A stretch of DNA of 64,000 nt from assembly GCA_041494445.1 (NCBI GenBank), contig JBGQAU010000001.1:1-64000 (forward strand). Direction: 5' to 3'. The notes below the pieces were generated by a model. That model searched no databases and had not been told where the DNA came from. It worked only from the letters and a program-made list of their open reading frames with translations. Positions 6,914 to 14,749 of this stretch are shown piece after piece. The number at the start of each line of letters is the position of its first letter. The stretch's first letter is position 1. The position numbers were made by a program, and so were the translations under genes. The stretch comes from JAIQFR01 sp041494445 (lineage in GTDB: Bacteria > Acidobacteriota > Polarisedimenticolia > Polarisedimenticolales > JAIQFR01).

Positions 6914-7027
6914 CGACATGCGGCGGACGCCCCTCCGCGCCGGAGCCGAGCCGGAGCGTCGAGCGGACGGTCACTTCCGTCGCGGGCCGGAACCTCCTGG
7001 CGGCGGCGGCCGTATATCCGGTTGTGT
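6908..7027 (+). other. Candidate attC site 7 (degenerate)
   Basis: CAATAAC (6908-6914) overlaps the methyltransferase stop and matches five of seven bases of the complement of this cassette's own core (GTTAGCG at 6156). GTTGTGT at 7021-7027 is the candidate distal core. Arms GACATGCGGCGGACGCC and GGCGGCGGCGGCCGTATATC are only partly complementary. I read it as a worn right end of the array. Confidence 0.42.
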
Positions 7028-7081
7028 CCGGTGAGCCGGAGGCGGAGCGGCATGCAACGCAAACAAGCAGGAGGAGCTGCC

Positions 7082-8911
7082 ATGCAGGTCACGTCGGGAC
7101 AGGGATGGGGTCGATTCCGCGCGTTCGTGTGGATCCTGGTCATGAGCATCGCGGCGGTCGTTCTCGCACCGAGCCTGGAAGCGCAGGACAAGGGCATCGC
7201 CGCGAAGCTCAAGGGCTTCGACGCGTACATGGAGAAGATCCTCAAGGACTGGAACGCGCCGGGCATCGGGGTGGGCATCGTGGTCGGCGACAAGCTCGTC
7301 TTCGCGAAAGGGTACGGTTACCGGGACTACGACAAAAAGCTGCCGGTCACGCCGAACACGCTCTTCCAGATCGCGTCGAACACCAAGCTCTTCACGGCCG
7401 TCGCCGCGGGCCTCCTGGTCAACGACGGGAAGCTGACCTGGGACAAGCCGGTCCGCGAGTCCGTCCTGGCCATTCAGTTCTACAACGACCAGCTCAACGC
7501 GAGCGTGACCCTGCGCGACATGCTCTCGCACCGCACGGGCATCACCCGCCACGACATGATCTGGTACCAGGCCGAAGACTCACGGAAGGAGCTCTTCGGC
7601 AAGCTGAAGTACATGGAGCCCAAGGAGCCGCCGCGGACGATCTTTCTTTACAACAACATGATGTACACCGCCGCGGGGTACCTGATCGAGCTGCAGTCCG
7701 GCAAGACCTGGGAGGAGTTCGTCCGTGAGCGCATCTTCGGGCCCCTCGAGATGGGAAGCTCTCTCTATTCGGTGTCGGACATGGTCAAGCAGCCCGACTT
7801 CGGCGTGGGATACACGGAGAAGCGCGACACCTTCGAGATCTACCACATCCCCTACTACGAGGACACGGCGGGGATGGCGCCTTGCGGCGCCATCATCTCG
7901 AACATCCAGGACATGTCGCACTGGCTCACCGCCCTCATGAACGACGGGAAGTACGGCGGCAAGCAGGTGCTGCCGTCCGACGTTCTCAAGGCGACGCTCG
8001 AGCCGGCGATCGCCATGCCCAACACTCTCGGCGAGACGCGCGGATACTGGGAGCTCCTGAACGAGGCGTACGGCATGGGCCGGTGGACCGGCTCGTACCG
8101 GGGGCACCTGCTCGCTTTCCACGGGGGCGACCTGGACGGCTTCCACTCCCAGGTCTCCTTCATGCCCCAGGAGCACATCGGGGTCGTCGTCTTCGTGATC
8201 GGCGACCACTGCGCCAGCCTCTACAACACGATCAGCTACAACGTGTACGAGCGCCTCCTGGGCATGGACGCGACGCCCTGGAGCGAGCGCTGGCTGGACT
8301 CGAGGCTGAAAGGGAAGAAGGCGGGAACGGAAGCGCGGACCAAGGCGGGCGCCGACCGCGTCGCGGGCACCCAGCCCTCCCACCCGCTCGCGGACTACGT
8401 CGGCGACTACGAGCACCCCGCTTACGGCCTCCTCAGGATAGGCATGAAGGACCGGCAGCTCCAGTTCGACTTTCACAGGATCCGGTTCCCGATGACCCAC
8501 TTCCACTACGATCGCTTCGACACCCCCGACGACGAACATTACGGCAAGTGGTCGGTGAACTTCGGCACCAACCCGCAGGGGGATGTTGACAAGGCCGTCA
8601 TGTCGCTCGACGAGGCCGAGGTGGCGTTCGTGCGCCGGCCCCAGGCCCTCGATGCGAAGCTGCTCCAGCAGATCCCCGGGACCTACGAGACCCCGACGGG
8701 CTTCAAGTTCCAGGTGGTGCTGCGGGACAACCAGAGCTTGTTCCTGGTGTTTCCCGGGCAACCCGACACCGAGCTGGTCCCCTACAAAGGTCTCAAGTTC
8801 CGCGTCAAGGAGTTCTCCGATCTGCTCTTCGAGTTCGTCGTCGAGAACGGCCAGGTCAAGGCTCTCAAGCAGAGGGACGCGTCCGGGGAATACACCTTCC
8901 CGCGGAAATGA
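7082..8911 (+). CDS. Exported serine hydrolase, beta-lactamase/class C family
   Basis: A 609-residue protein with a signal peptide (to about residue 34, ending in LEAQ). The serine beta-lactamase-like fold shows the catalytic SxxK as S99-N-T-K102, the YxN motif as Y190-N-N, and an HxG-like HGGDLDG near residue 347 in place of the KTG box. Family members (AmpC-like, ClbP, EstB, D-aminopeptidases) hydrolyse peptides or esters and are usually not resistance enzymes. The C-terminal 200 residues form a beta-rich lipocalin-like domain of the DUF3471 type often found after this fold. Start ATG 7082 has GGAGGAG at 6 nt; two upstream in-frame ATG/GTG codons lack one. First chromosomal gene after the cassette island. 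Confidence 0.9.
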   Translation: MQVTSGQGWGRFRAFVWILVMSIAAVVLAPSLEAQDKGIAAKLKGFDAYMEKILKDWNAPGIGVGIVVGDKLVFAKGYGYRDYDKKLPVTPNTLFQIASNTKLFTAVAAGLLVNDGKLTWDKPVRESVLAIQFYNDQLNASVTLRDMLSHRTGITRHDMIWYQAEDSRKELFGKLKYMEPKEPPRTIFLYNNMMYTAAGYLIELQSGKTWEEFVRERIFGPLEMGSSLYSVSDMVKQPDFGVGYTEKRDTFEIYHIPYYEDTAGMAPCGAIISNIQDMSHWLTALMNDGKYGGKQVLPSDVLKATLEPAIAMPNTLGETRGYWELLNEAYGMGRWTGSYRGHLLAFHGGDLDGFHSQVSFMPQEHIGVVVFVIGDHCASLYNTISYNVYERLLGMDATPWSERWLDSRLKGKKAGTEARTKAGADRVAGTQPSHPLADYVGDYEHPAYGLLRIGMKDRQLQFDFHRIRFPMTHFHYDRFDTPDDEHYGKWSVNFGTNPQGDVDKAVMSLDEAEVAFVRRPQALDAKLLQQIPGTYETPTGFKFQVVLRDNQSLFLVFPGQPDTELVPYKGLKFRVKEFSDLLFEFVVENGQVKALKQRDASGEYTFPRK

Positions 8912-9003
8912 CCGAAGAACCCGCCTTCCGGCGAGTGGGTCGATTCGCCCCTCGGCGTCTGCATGGGAAGGAACCTCGGATCGCCGTGCTCCCCGCCGAC
9001 CGC

Positions 9004-9009
9004 TAGAAT
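9004..9009 (+). promoter_or_regulatory. Candidate -10 element (TAGAAT)
   Basis: TAGAAT 51 bp before the start of the receiver-PPDK_N fusion gene; no convincing -35 hexamer at 16-18 bp. Confidence 0.35.
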
Positions 9010-9060
9010 GGGCCCCGGCGGCCGCCGGTCTCCGCGCGGCCGTCGACCTCGGGAGGTGGG

Positions 9061-12036
9061 ATGGCCGAAGGCAAGTCGGGTGCGGCGGGGCTGGCCCTCT
9101 GGGCCCGGGCGCAGGGGTTCCAGCACCTGATGCGGCGCCGGGTCGAGGACATCCTCCTCGTCTCGAGCCTCTACGACTCGTTCATCCTGGCGGAGGACGG
9201 CCAGCTCAACGAGCTGATGCTGAGCGAGTTCCTCGAGCTCAACCTTCGGCACACGCCGGGGCTCACCCGCGTGTCCTCGGGAGCCCAGGCCGTCGCCCTC
9301 GCCCGCGAGGAGCCGCGCTTCAACCTGATCATCACCTCGATGCACCTGGGCGACATGGACGCGCTCGCCCTCGCTCGGAGGGTCAAGGAGGCCGGGCTCG
9401 ACGTCCCCGTGATCCTCCTCGCCTACGACAGCCGCGAGCTCGGCGAATTCATGAAACGGAACGACGTGTCGGACATCGACCGGGTGTTCCTCTGGCAGGG
9501 GGACGTCAGGATCCTGCTGGCGATCGTCAAGTACGTCGAGGACCGGATGAACGTCGCGCACGACTCGGGCGTGATGGGCGTCCAGGTGATCCTCGTGGTG
9601 GAGGACAACGTCCGGTTCTACTCGTCGTTCCTGCCGGTGATCTACACGGAGATCATGGCCCACTCCCACAGCCTCGTGCCGGAGGGGATCAACCTCTCCC
9701 ACAAGCTGATGCGGATCCAGGCGCGGCCCAAGATCCTCCTCTGCTCCACGTACGAGGAGGCATGGTCGTGCTTCGAGGCCTACCGGGAGAACGTCCTCGG
9801 CATCATCGCGGACATCGAATTCCCGAAGGAGGGACGGCTCGACCGCGAGGCGGGCGCCGAGCTGGCCCGGAGGGTCCGGGAAGTCCAGCCGGACATCCCG
9901 ATCATGCTGCAGTCGAGCCACCGGGAGAACGCTTTCCTGGCGCGCGAGGCGGGGGCCGCCTTCCTGATCAAGGGCTCCCCCACCTTCCTCCAGCAGCTCC
10001 GTCGTTTCATGGTGGAGAACTTCAGCTTCGGCGATTTCGTGTTCCGTCTTCCCGACGGGACGGCGGTGGACCGGGCACACGACCTCAAGGAGCTCGAGGA
10101 GAAGCTGCGCACGGTGCCGGCCGAGAGCCTCGGGCACCACGGCGAGCGCAACCATTTCTCGAACTGGCTCAAGGCGAGGACGGAGTTCCTTCTGGCGCAC
10201 CGGCTCCGGCCGCGCAAGGTGTCCGATTTCGCCACCCTGGAGGAGCTCAGGGCCGACCTGATCAGGTCCATCCAGGAGTACCGGCACGACCTGAAGCAGG
10301 GAATCGTCGCCGACTTCGAGCGCGGGTCGTTCGACCCGGAGTCGGGCTTCTCCCGGATCGGCGGGGGGTCGCTGGGGGGAAAGGCCCGCGGCCTAGCGTT
10401 CGTGAACCTGCTCCTGACCGAGCACGGCGCCCGCGACCGCTTTCCCGGCGTCCGGGTGTCGGTCCCGCCCTCGGTCGTGCTGGCCACCGACGTGTTCGAC
10501 CGGTTCATGGAGGCGAACGGCCTCGGGGACTTCGCGCTCAACGCGGCGGACGACGAGGAGGTGCTCCGCCGTTTCCTCGAGGCGGAGTTCCCACCGGCGT
10601 ACCGGGAGGACCTGGGCGCCTTCCTGACCCGCGTGACCTACCCGCTCGCCGTGAGGTCCTCGAGCCTCCTCGAGGACTCGCAGTACCAGCCGTTCGCGGG
10701 GATCTACGAGACGTACATGCTGCCGAACAACCACCCCGACCCGGAAGTGCGGCTCGGCCAACTCATCGACGCGATCAAGCGGGTCTACGCCTCGACCTTC
10801 TCCACCCGGGCGAAAACGTACCTCGGGACCACTCCGTACCGGCTGGAGGAGGAGAAGATGGCGGTGATCCTCCAGAAGGTGGTGGGGGCGGTGCACGGCG
10901 ACCGGTTCTACCCGGACTTCGCCGGGGTGGCGCGCTCGTACAACTTCTATCCGACCGCCCCGATGACCACCGAGGACGGGATCGCGGCGGTGGCCCTCGG
11001 GCTCGGGGAGACCGTGGTGGACGGCGAGGCGTGCATCCGGTTCTGCCCTCGGTATCCCCGCCACCTGGTGCAGTTCTCCTCGGTCCGCGACGTGCTCCAG
11101 AACTCGCAGCGCGAGTTCTACGCCCTGACCCTCAAGGACTCCGGCTCCGAGGAGGGGCACCCGGCGTTCGAGCTTCGCCGGCTCGGCCTCGAGGCGGCGG
11201 AGGAGGACGGGACGCTCTCGCTTCTCGGCTCCACGTACTCGCCCGAGAACGACGCGGTCTACGACGGGATCTCGCGCCCCGGCGTCCGCCTCGTGAGCTT
11301 CGCCCCGATCCTGAAGCACCGCCTGTTCCCGCTCGCCGAGATCCTCGACGCCCTGCTCGAGATCGGGAAGGACGGGACCAGCACCCCGGTGGAGATCGAG
11401 TTCGCGGTGCGGCTCGCGACGCCGCCGGCCGAGCCCAAGGAATTCGGCTTCCTGCAACTGCGGCCGCTGGCCCTCTCCCGCGAGATGGTGGAGCTCGCGA
11501 TCGGAGGCGAGGATCCAGCGAGCCTGCTCTGCGCGAGCCCCGCCGTCCTCGGCCACGGGAAGATCGACGACCTGCGGGACGTCGTGGTGGTGGATTACCA
11601 CCGGTTCGACCGGGGCCGGTCCCGCGACGTCGCCCGCGAGGTGGCGCGCATGAACGCCTCGCTCTCGGCCGCGGGGCTCCCGTATCTGCTGGTCGGGGTC
11701 GGCCGCTGGGGCTCCGCGGACCCGTTCCTCGGGATCCCCGTCAGCTGGGACCAGATCGCCTCCGCCCGGGTGATCGTCGAATCCGGATTCAAGGACTTCA
11801 AGGTGACGCCATCCCAGGGGACCCACTTCTTCCAGAACATCACTTCGAGCCGCGTCGGGTACTTCACGGTGAACCCCGACGTGAGCGAGGGGTTCGTGGA
11901 CTGGGACTGGCTCTCCTCGCAGCCGGCGGTCGAGGAGACGGAGTTCGTGCGGCACCTCCGCTTCCGGGCGCCCGTCGTGGTGAAGATGAACGGCAAGAGG
12001 AACGAGGGGGTCATCCTGAAACCAGCCGACCGCTGA
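9061..12036 (+). CDS. Two receiver-like domains fused to a PEP/pyruvate-binding (PPDK_N) domain
   Basis: A 991-residue cytoplasmic protein. Residues about 30-165 and 175-330 resemble response-regulator receivers; the second keeps an Asp in GIIADIEFP and a Lys in FLIKGSP, while the first has Ser at the acceptor position (IITSMHLGD). From about 420 onward comes the ATP-grasp domain of PEP synthase/pyruvate phosphate dikinase: RIGGGSLGGKARGL, LAVRSSSLLEDSQYQ and PFAGIYETYMLPNN. The phospho-histidine swivel domain and PEP/pyruvate barrel are absent, so it cannot be a complete PEP synthase. A C-terminal block (VGRWGSADPFLGIPV, then SQGTHFFQNI) is shared with two paralogues downstream. It could be a nucleotide-dependent phosphotransferase or sensor; role unknown. 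GGAGGTGGG precedes the ATG. A phosphoesterase follows 7 bp later. Confidence 0.85.
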   Translation: MAEGKSGAAGLALWARAQGFQHLMRRRVEDILLVSSLYDSFILAEDGQLNELMLSEFLELNLRHTPGLTRVSSGAQAVALAREEPRFNLIITSMHLGDMDALALARRVKEAGLDVPVILLAYDSRELGEFMKRNDVSDIDRVFLWQGDVRILLAIVKYVEDRMNVAHDSGVMGVQVILVVEDNVRFYSSFLPVIYTEIMAHSHSLVPEGINLSHKLMRIQARPKILLCSTYEEAWSCFEAYRENVLGIIADIEFPKEGRLDREAGAELARRVREVQPDIPIMLQSSHRENAFLAREAGAAFLIKGSPTFLQQLRRFMVENFSFGDFVFRLPDGTAVDRAHDLKELEEKLRTVPAESLGHHGERNHFSNWLKARTEFLLAHRLRPRKVSDFATLEELRADLIRSIQEYRHDLKQGIVADFERGSFDPESGFSRIGGGSLGGKARGLAFVNLLLTEHGARDRFPGVRVSVPPSVVLATDVFDRFMEANGLGDFALNAADDEEVLRRFLEAEFPPAYREDLGAFLTRVTYPLAVRSSSLLEDSQYQPFAGIYETYMLPNNHPDPEVRLGQLIDAIKRVYASTFSTRAKTYLGTTPYRLEEEKMAVILQKVVGAVHGDRFYPDFAGVARSYNFYPTAPMTTEDGIAAVALGLGETVVDGEACIRFCPRYPRHLVQFSSVRDVLQNSQREFYALTLKDSGSEEGHPAFELRRLGLEAAEEDGTLSLLGSTYSPENDAVYDGISRPGVRLVSFAPILKHRLFPLAEILDALLEIGKDGTSTPVEIEFAVRLATPPAEPKEFGFLQLRPLALSREMVELAIGGEDPASLLCASPAVLGHGKIDDLRDVVVVDYHRFDRGRSRDVAREVARMNASLSAAGLPYLLVGVGRWGSADPFLGIPVSWDQIASARVIVESGFKDFKVTPSQGTHFFQNITSSRVGYFTVNPDVSEGFVDWDWLSSQPAVEETEFVRHLRFRAPVVVKMNGKRNEGVILKPADR

Positions 12037-12043
12037 GCGCGAC

Positions 12044-12907
12044 ATGCGAGAGTGCTTCTTCGTCTCCGACCTTCACGGCCGGCGCGAACGGTACCGCAAG
12101 CTGTTCGCGGCCATCGCCTCGGAGCGCCCCGAGGCGGTGTTTCTTGGCGGCGATCTCCTCCCGCACCCGATGGCGTCGCTCGACGGCCCCCGGCCGGCCG
12201 GGCGGGATTTCATACGGGACGAGCTGCAGGCAGGGTTCGAGGGGCTAAGGGAGCGGCTCGGGACCCGCTATCCGAAAGTGTTCCTGATCCTCGGCAACGA
12301 CGACGCGCGGTTCGAGGAGGGGGCGCTCCTCGAGGGATCGGAGCGGGGCGTCTGGGAATACGCCCACGGCCGGCGGATCGCCTGGGGCGACCTCGAGGTT
12401 TACGGGTACGCGTTCGTCCCGCCCACGCCTTTCCGCCTCAAGGACTGGGAGCGCTACGACGTCTCCCGGTACGTGGACCCAGGCTGCTACCCCCCTGAGG
12501 ACGGCTGGCGCACCGTCGAGGTGAGCGAGAGCGAGCTGAGATCCGCGACCATCCGCGGGGACCTGGAGCGGCTCGCGGGGGAGTCGGACCTGTCGCGGGC
12601 GGTGTTCCTCATGCACACCCCACCGTACCGGACCTTCCTCGACCGGGCGGCCCTGGACGGGAAGACCGTGGACCACGTGCCCCTGGACGTCCATGTCGGG
12701 AGCATCGCCGTGCGCCGGTTCATCGAGCAGCGCCAGCCGCTCCTCAGCCTCCACGGTCACGTCCACGAGTCCGCGCGGCTCACCGGGACCTGGCGCGACC
12801 GGATCGGCCGCACCCACGTGTTCTCCGCCGCGCACGACGGGCCGGAGCTGGCGATTGTCCGCTTCGACCCCGAAGACCTGGAGGCGGCGGCGCGCGATCT
12901 CGTCTAG
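12044..12907 (+). CDS. Calcineurin-type metallophosphoesterase
   Basis: A 287-residue cytoplasmic protein with the full set of dinuclear metal motifs: SDLHGRR (residues 8-14), GGDLL, LILGNDDARF, FLMHTPPYR and LHGHVHES near residue 240. Members hydrolyse phosphoesters of nucleotides, cyclic nucleotides or proteins; the substrate here is unknown. The gene begins 7 bp after the receiver-PPDK_N fusion, so the two are almost surely co-transcribed and may act on the same metabolite or phosphoprotein. That link is inference. Confidence 0.88.
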   Translation: MRECFFVSDLHGRRERYRKLFAAIASERPEAVFLGGDLLPHPMASLDGPRPAGRDFIRDELQAGFEGLRERLGTRYPKVFLILGNDDARFEEGALLEGSERGVWEYAHGRRIAWGDLEVYGYAFVPPTPFRLKDWERYDVSRYVDPGCYPPEDGWRTVEVSESELRSATIRGDLERLAGESDLSRAVFLMHTPPYRTFLDRAALDGKTVDHVPLDVHVGSIAVRRFIEQRQPLLSLHGHVHESARLTGTWRDRIGRTHVFSAAHDGPELAIVRFDPEDLEAAARDLV

Positions 12908-13021
12908 GTCGTCTCCCGGCGGCCTTCCGGCGCGAGGGCGGTGAACCGCCAGGTTCGTTGACGCCGCCGATGTCCCGACATACCCTCCCCGCTCGTGATC
13001 GCGCTCATGGAGGTGTCCCGC

Positions 13022-14731
13022 GTGCCGTCGATGAAAGCGGAGTCCCGTTACGTCCGCTGGCTCCCCGTCGTGCTCTGGCTGCCGCTGGTGCTCGCCGTGA
13101 TTCCCGTCCGCGAGGTGATGCCGCCGGACGAGTCGCGATTCGCCCACCAGGCTCAAGTGATGAAGGAGACGGGCGACTGGATCGTCCCGAAGATCGGGGA
13201 CGTCCCGATCGCCGACAAGCCCCCTCTCCTCTTCTGGGCGATCGACGTCGTCTCGCTGCCTGCGGCGCACGTGAAGGAATGGACCGCTCGCGTGCCGTCG
13301 GCCCTGGCCTCGCTCGTGGTCCTCCTTCTCGTCGTGAGGATGGGTCGGCGGCTTTGGGGATCGACGGCGACCGGTGTCGGGGGGGCGGCCATCCTGCTCA
13401 CCGGCATCGAGTTCTTCCAGAAGTCCCAGTGGGTCTCCTGCGACATGTTGATGACCTCACTGGCCTGGATCGCGACGACGTGCTGGCGCGAAGCCCTCTT
13501 CGAGGACGGCCCGGCGCCGGCATCCCGCTCCGAAGAAAGCGGAGGGGACCGGCTCCCTCGGTCGCGGCGGCGCTTGATGATCGCCCTCGGCTGGGCCGCG
13601 GCCGGGGCAGGGATCCTGACCAAGGGCCCGGTCGGCCTATTGTGGCCGGCGTTCTGGGTGGTCGCCGAGGCCGGAGCGCGCCGGCGCTGGCGGCCCTTGA
13701 TCGGGTTGCTCCGCCCCGAGGGACCTACGCTGCTGCTGGCGATCGTCGGGAGCTGGCTCGCGGCCGTCGGTGCCCGTGCGGGAGCGGCGTTCGTCGAAAA
13801 CGCGGTCTTCGCGCAGACCGTGACGCGATACCTCTCCGCGCCGAACTCCATCGAGCCCTGGCACTTCTACTTCCGCCAGCTCCCGGCCGACCTTCTCCCC
13901 TGGTCCTTCCTCATCCCCGCGGTGCTGGCCTTGATCGCCGTGCGGTCGCGGGGGCCGTCGCAGGCGCCCGAGACCTCGGCGACGCGGGCCTCGGCGCTGT
14001 TCCTGCTCATCGGGTTCCTGTTCTTTTCCTTCTCGACGGGCAAGCGCGGCGTCTATCTCCTGCCCGCCTTCCCGGTCTTCTCCCTGCTCGCCGCGGACGC
14101 GTTCCTGCGCGCCGGCGGCTCACGGGCACCCGGTCGCTGGTGGCGCGACGGACCCCTGCTGGGGATGGCGGCTCTCGGGCTCGGGCTGGCCCTCGCGCCG
14201 TTCCTGATCCTGTCGGGATCTCTGCCCGGCTCGCAGCGGGTGACCGCGTTCGCGGGCGCCACCGACCTGGTCGCGTTCGCTATCGGCGGGCTGTCGCTCG
14301 CCGTCGGGGCCATGGCGGCCCTCCGACTGGCCCGCGGGGGCCGGCCGGAGCGCTCGCTCGCCGCCGTCGTGGCCGGCCTCGCCGCGCTGCTGCTCGCGCT
14401 CGGGACCTTCGGCGGGGCCACTTGGACCCGCTACCAAGGGGGACGGGACTACGGGAGTCGGGTCGAAGCACTCGTTCCCCCGGAAGGACGCATCGCCATC
14501 GAGCGCGGGAAATTCGAGCTCATCCTCTTCTACTCGCGCCGGAAGGGAACGGAGATCGAGACGTATCCGCAGCTCCTCGACGAGATGTCCAGCGGACGGT
14601 GTTCGTTCGCGATCCTGGCGGAGAAGCGCTACGAGGCGCTGCGAGACCTCGCGCCCCTGCGGAGCATGAGGCTGATACTCGAGGCCCGCGTGGGCGGCGC
14701 GACCTACGACCTGCTCGGCCCGCCCGGTTGA
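13022..14731 (+). CDS. ArnT/PMT-like membrane glycosyltransferase
   Basis: About 569 residues with a dozen hydrophobic segments, an integral inner-membrane GT-C enzyme. The N-terminal loop carries MPPDESRFAHQAQVM, the acidic DE motif that binds the polyprenyl-phosphate sugar donor, and DKPPLLFW, both characteristic of the ArnT/dolichyl-phosphate-mannose transferase family. Such enzymes transfer sugars from undecaprenyl phosphate to lipid A or other periplasmic acceptors. A short periplasmic C-terminal part follows the last helix. Start is uncertain: GTG 13022 has GGAGGT at 7 nt, while GTG 12995 and ATG 13007 lie upstream in frame. Confidence 0.85.
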   Translation: MPSMKAESRYVRWLPVVLWLPLVLAVIPVREVMPPDESRFAHQAQVMKETGDWIVPKIGDVPIADKPPLLFWAIDVVSLPAAHVKEWTARVPSALASLVVLLLVVRMGRRLWGSTATGVGGAAILLTGIEFFQKSQWVSCDMLMTSLAWIATTCWREALFEDGPAPASRSEESGGDRLPRSRRRLMIALGWAAAGAGILTKGPVGLLWPAFWVVAEAGARRRWRPLIGLLRPEGPTLLLAIVGSWLAAVGARAGAAFVENAVFAQTVTRYLSAPNSIEPWHFYFRQLPADLLPWSFLIPAVLALIAVRSRGPSQAPETSATRASALFLLIGFLFFSFSTGKRGVYLLPAFPVFSLLAADAFLRAGGSRAPGRWWRDGPLLGMAALGLGLALAPFLILSGSLPGSQRVTAFAGATDLVAFAIGGLSLAVGAMAALRLARGGRPERSLAAVVAGLAALLLALGTFGGATWTRYQGGRDYGSRVEALVPPEGRIAIERGKFELILFYSRRKGTEIETYPQLLDEMSSGRCSFAILAEKRYEALRDLAPLRSMRLILEARVGGATYDLLGPPG

Positions 14732-14749
14732 GCGTTCCGCGGCGCGCGC

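Larger units (their letters stand above)
1414..7027 (+). mobile_element. Integron-type gene cassette array without integrase (CALIN), seven modules
   Basis: Seven modules, all read in the + direction, are separated by attC-like sites. Recombination cores (G before TT) fall at 1414, 2330, 3267, 4037, 4560, 5473, 6156 and 7021, giving cassettes of about 916, 937, 770, 523, 913, 683 and 865 bp. In integron cassettes the core at the 5' end is complementary to the first box of the cassette's own attC. This holds exactly for four cassettes: GTTAGCT/AGCTAAC, GTTATCC/GGATAAC, GTTCGAC/GTCGAAC and GTTGGGC/GCCCAAC. It holds partly for the fifth and seventh and is eroded in the sixth. No intI is visible between the flanking genes, so this is either a CALIN or the distal end of an array recombined away from its integrase. 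Cargo is single genes or one toxin-antitoxin pair, typical of sedentary integrons. Confidence 0.85.

Noticed and set aside
1..7081. Search for an integron integrase (intI) or transposase next to the array
   Set aside because: No frame on either strand shows tyrosine recombinase motifs (the R-H-R-Y set or the IntI-specific insert) or transposase motifs.
7082..8911. Serine hydrolase considered as an antibiotic-resistance beta-lactamase
   Set aside because: SxxK and YxN are present, but the KTG box is replaced by HGG and there is a large C-terminal domain, typical of esterase/peptidase relatives and not of AmpC enzymes.
8583..12248. 1221-codon frame overlapping the receiver-PPDK_N gene
   Set aside because: Shadow frame on the same strand with low-complexity Arg/Pro/Gly composition; the real gene in frame with 9061 has recognisable domains throughout.
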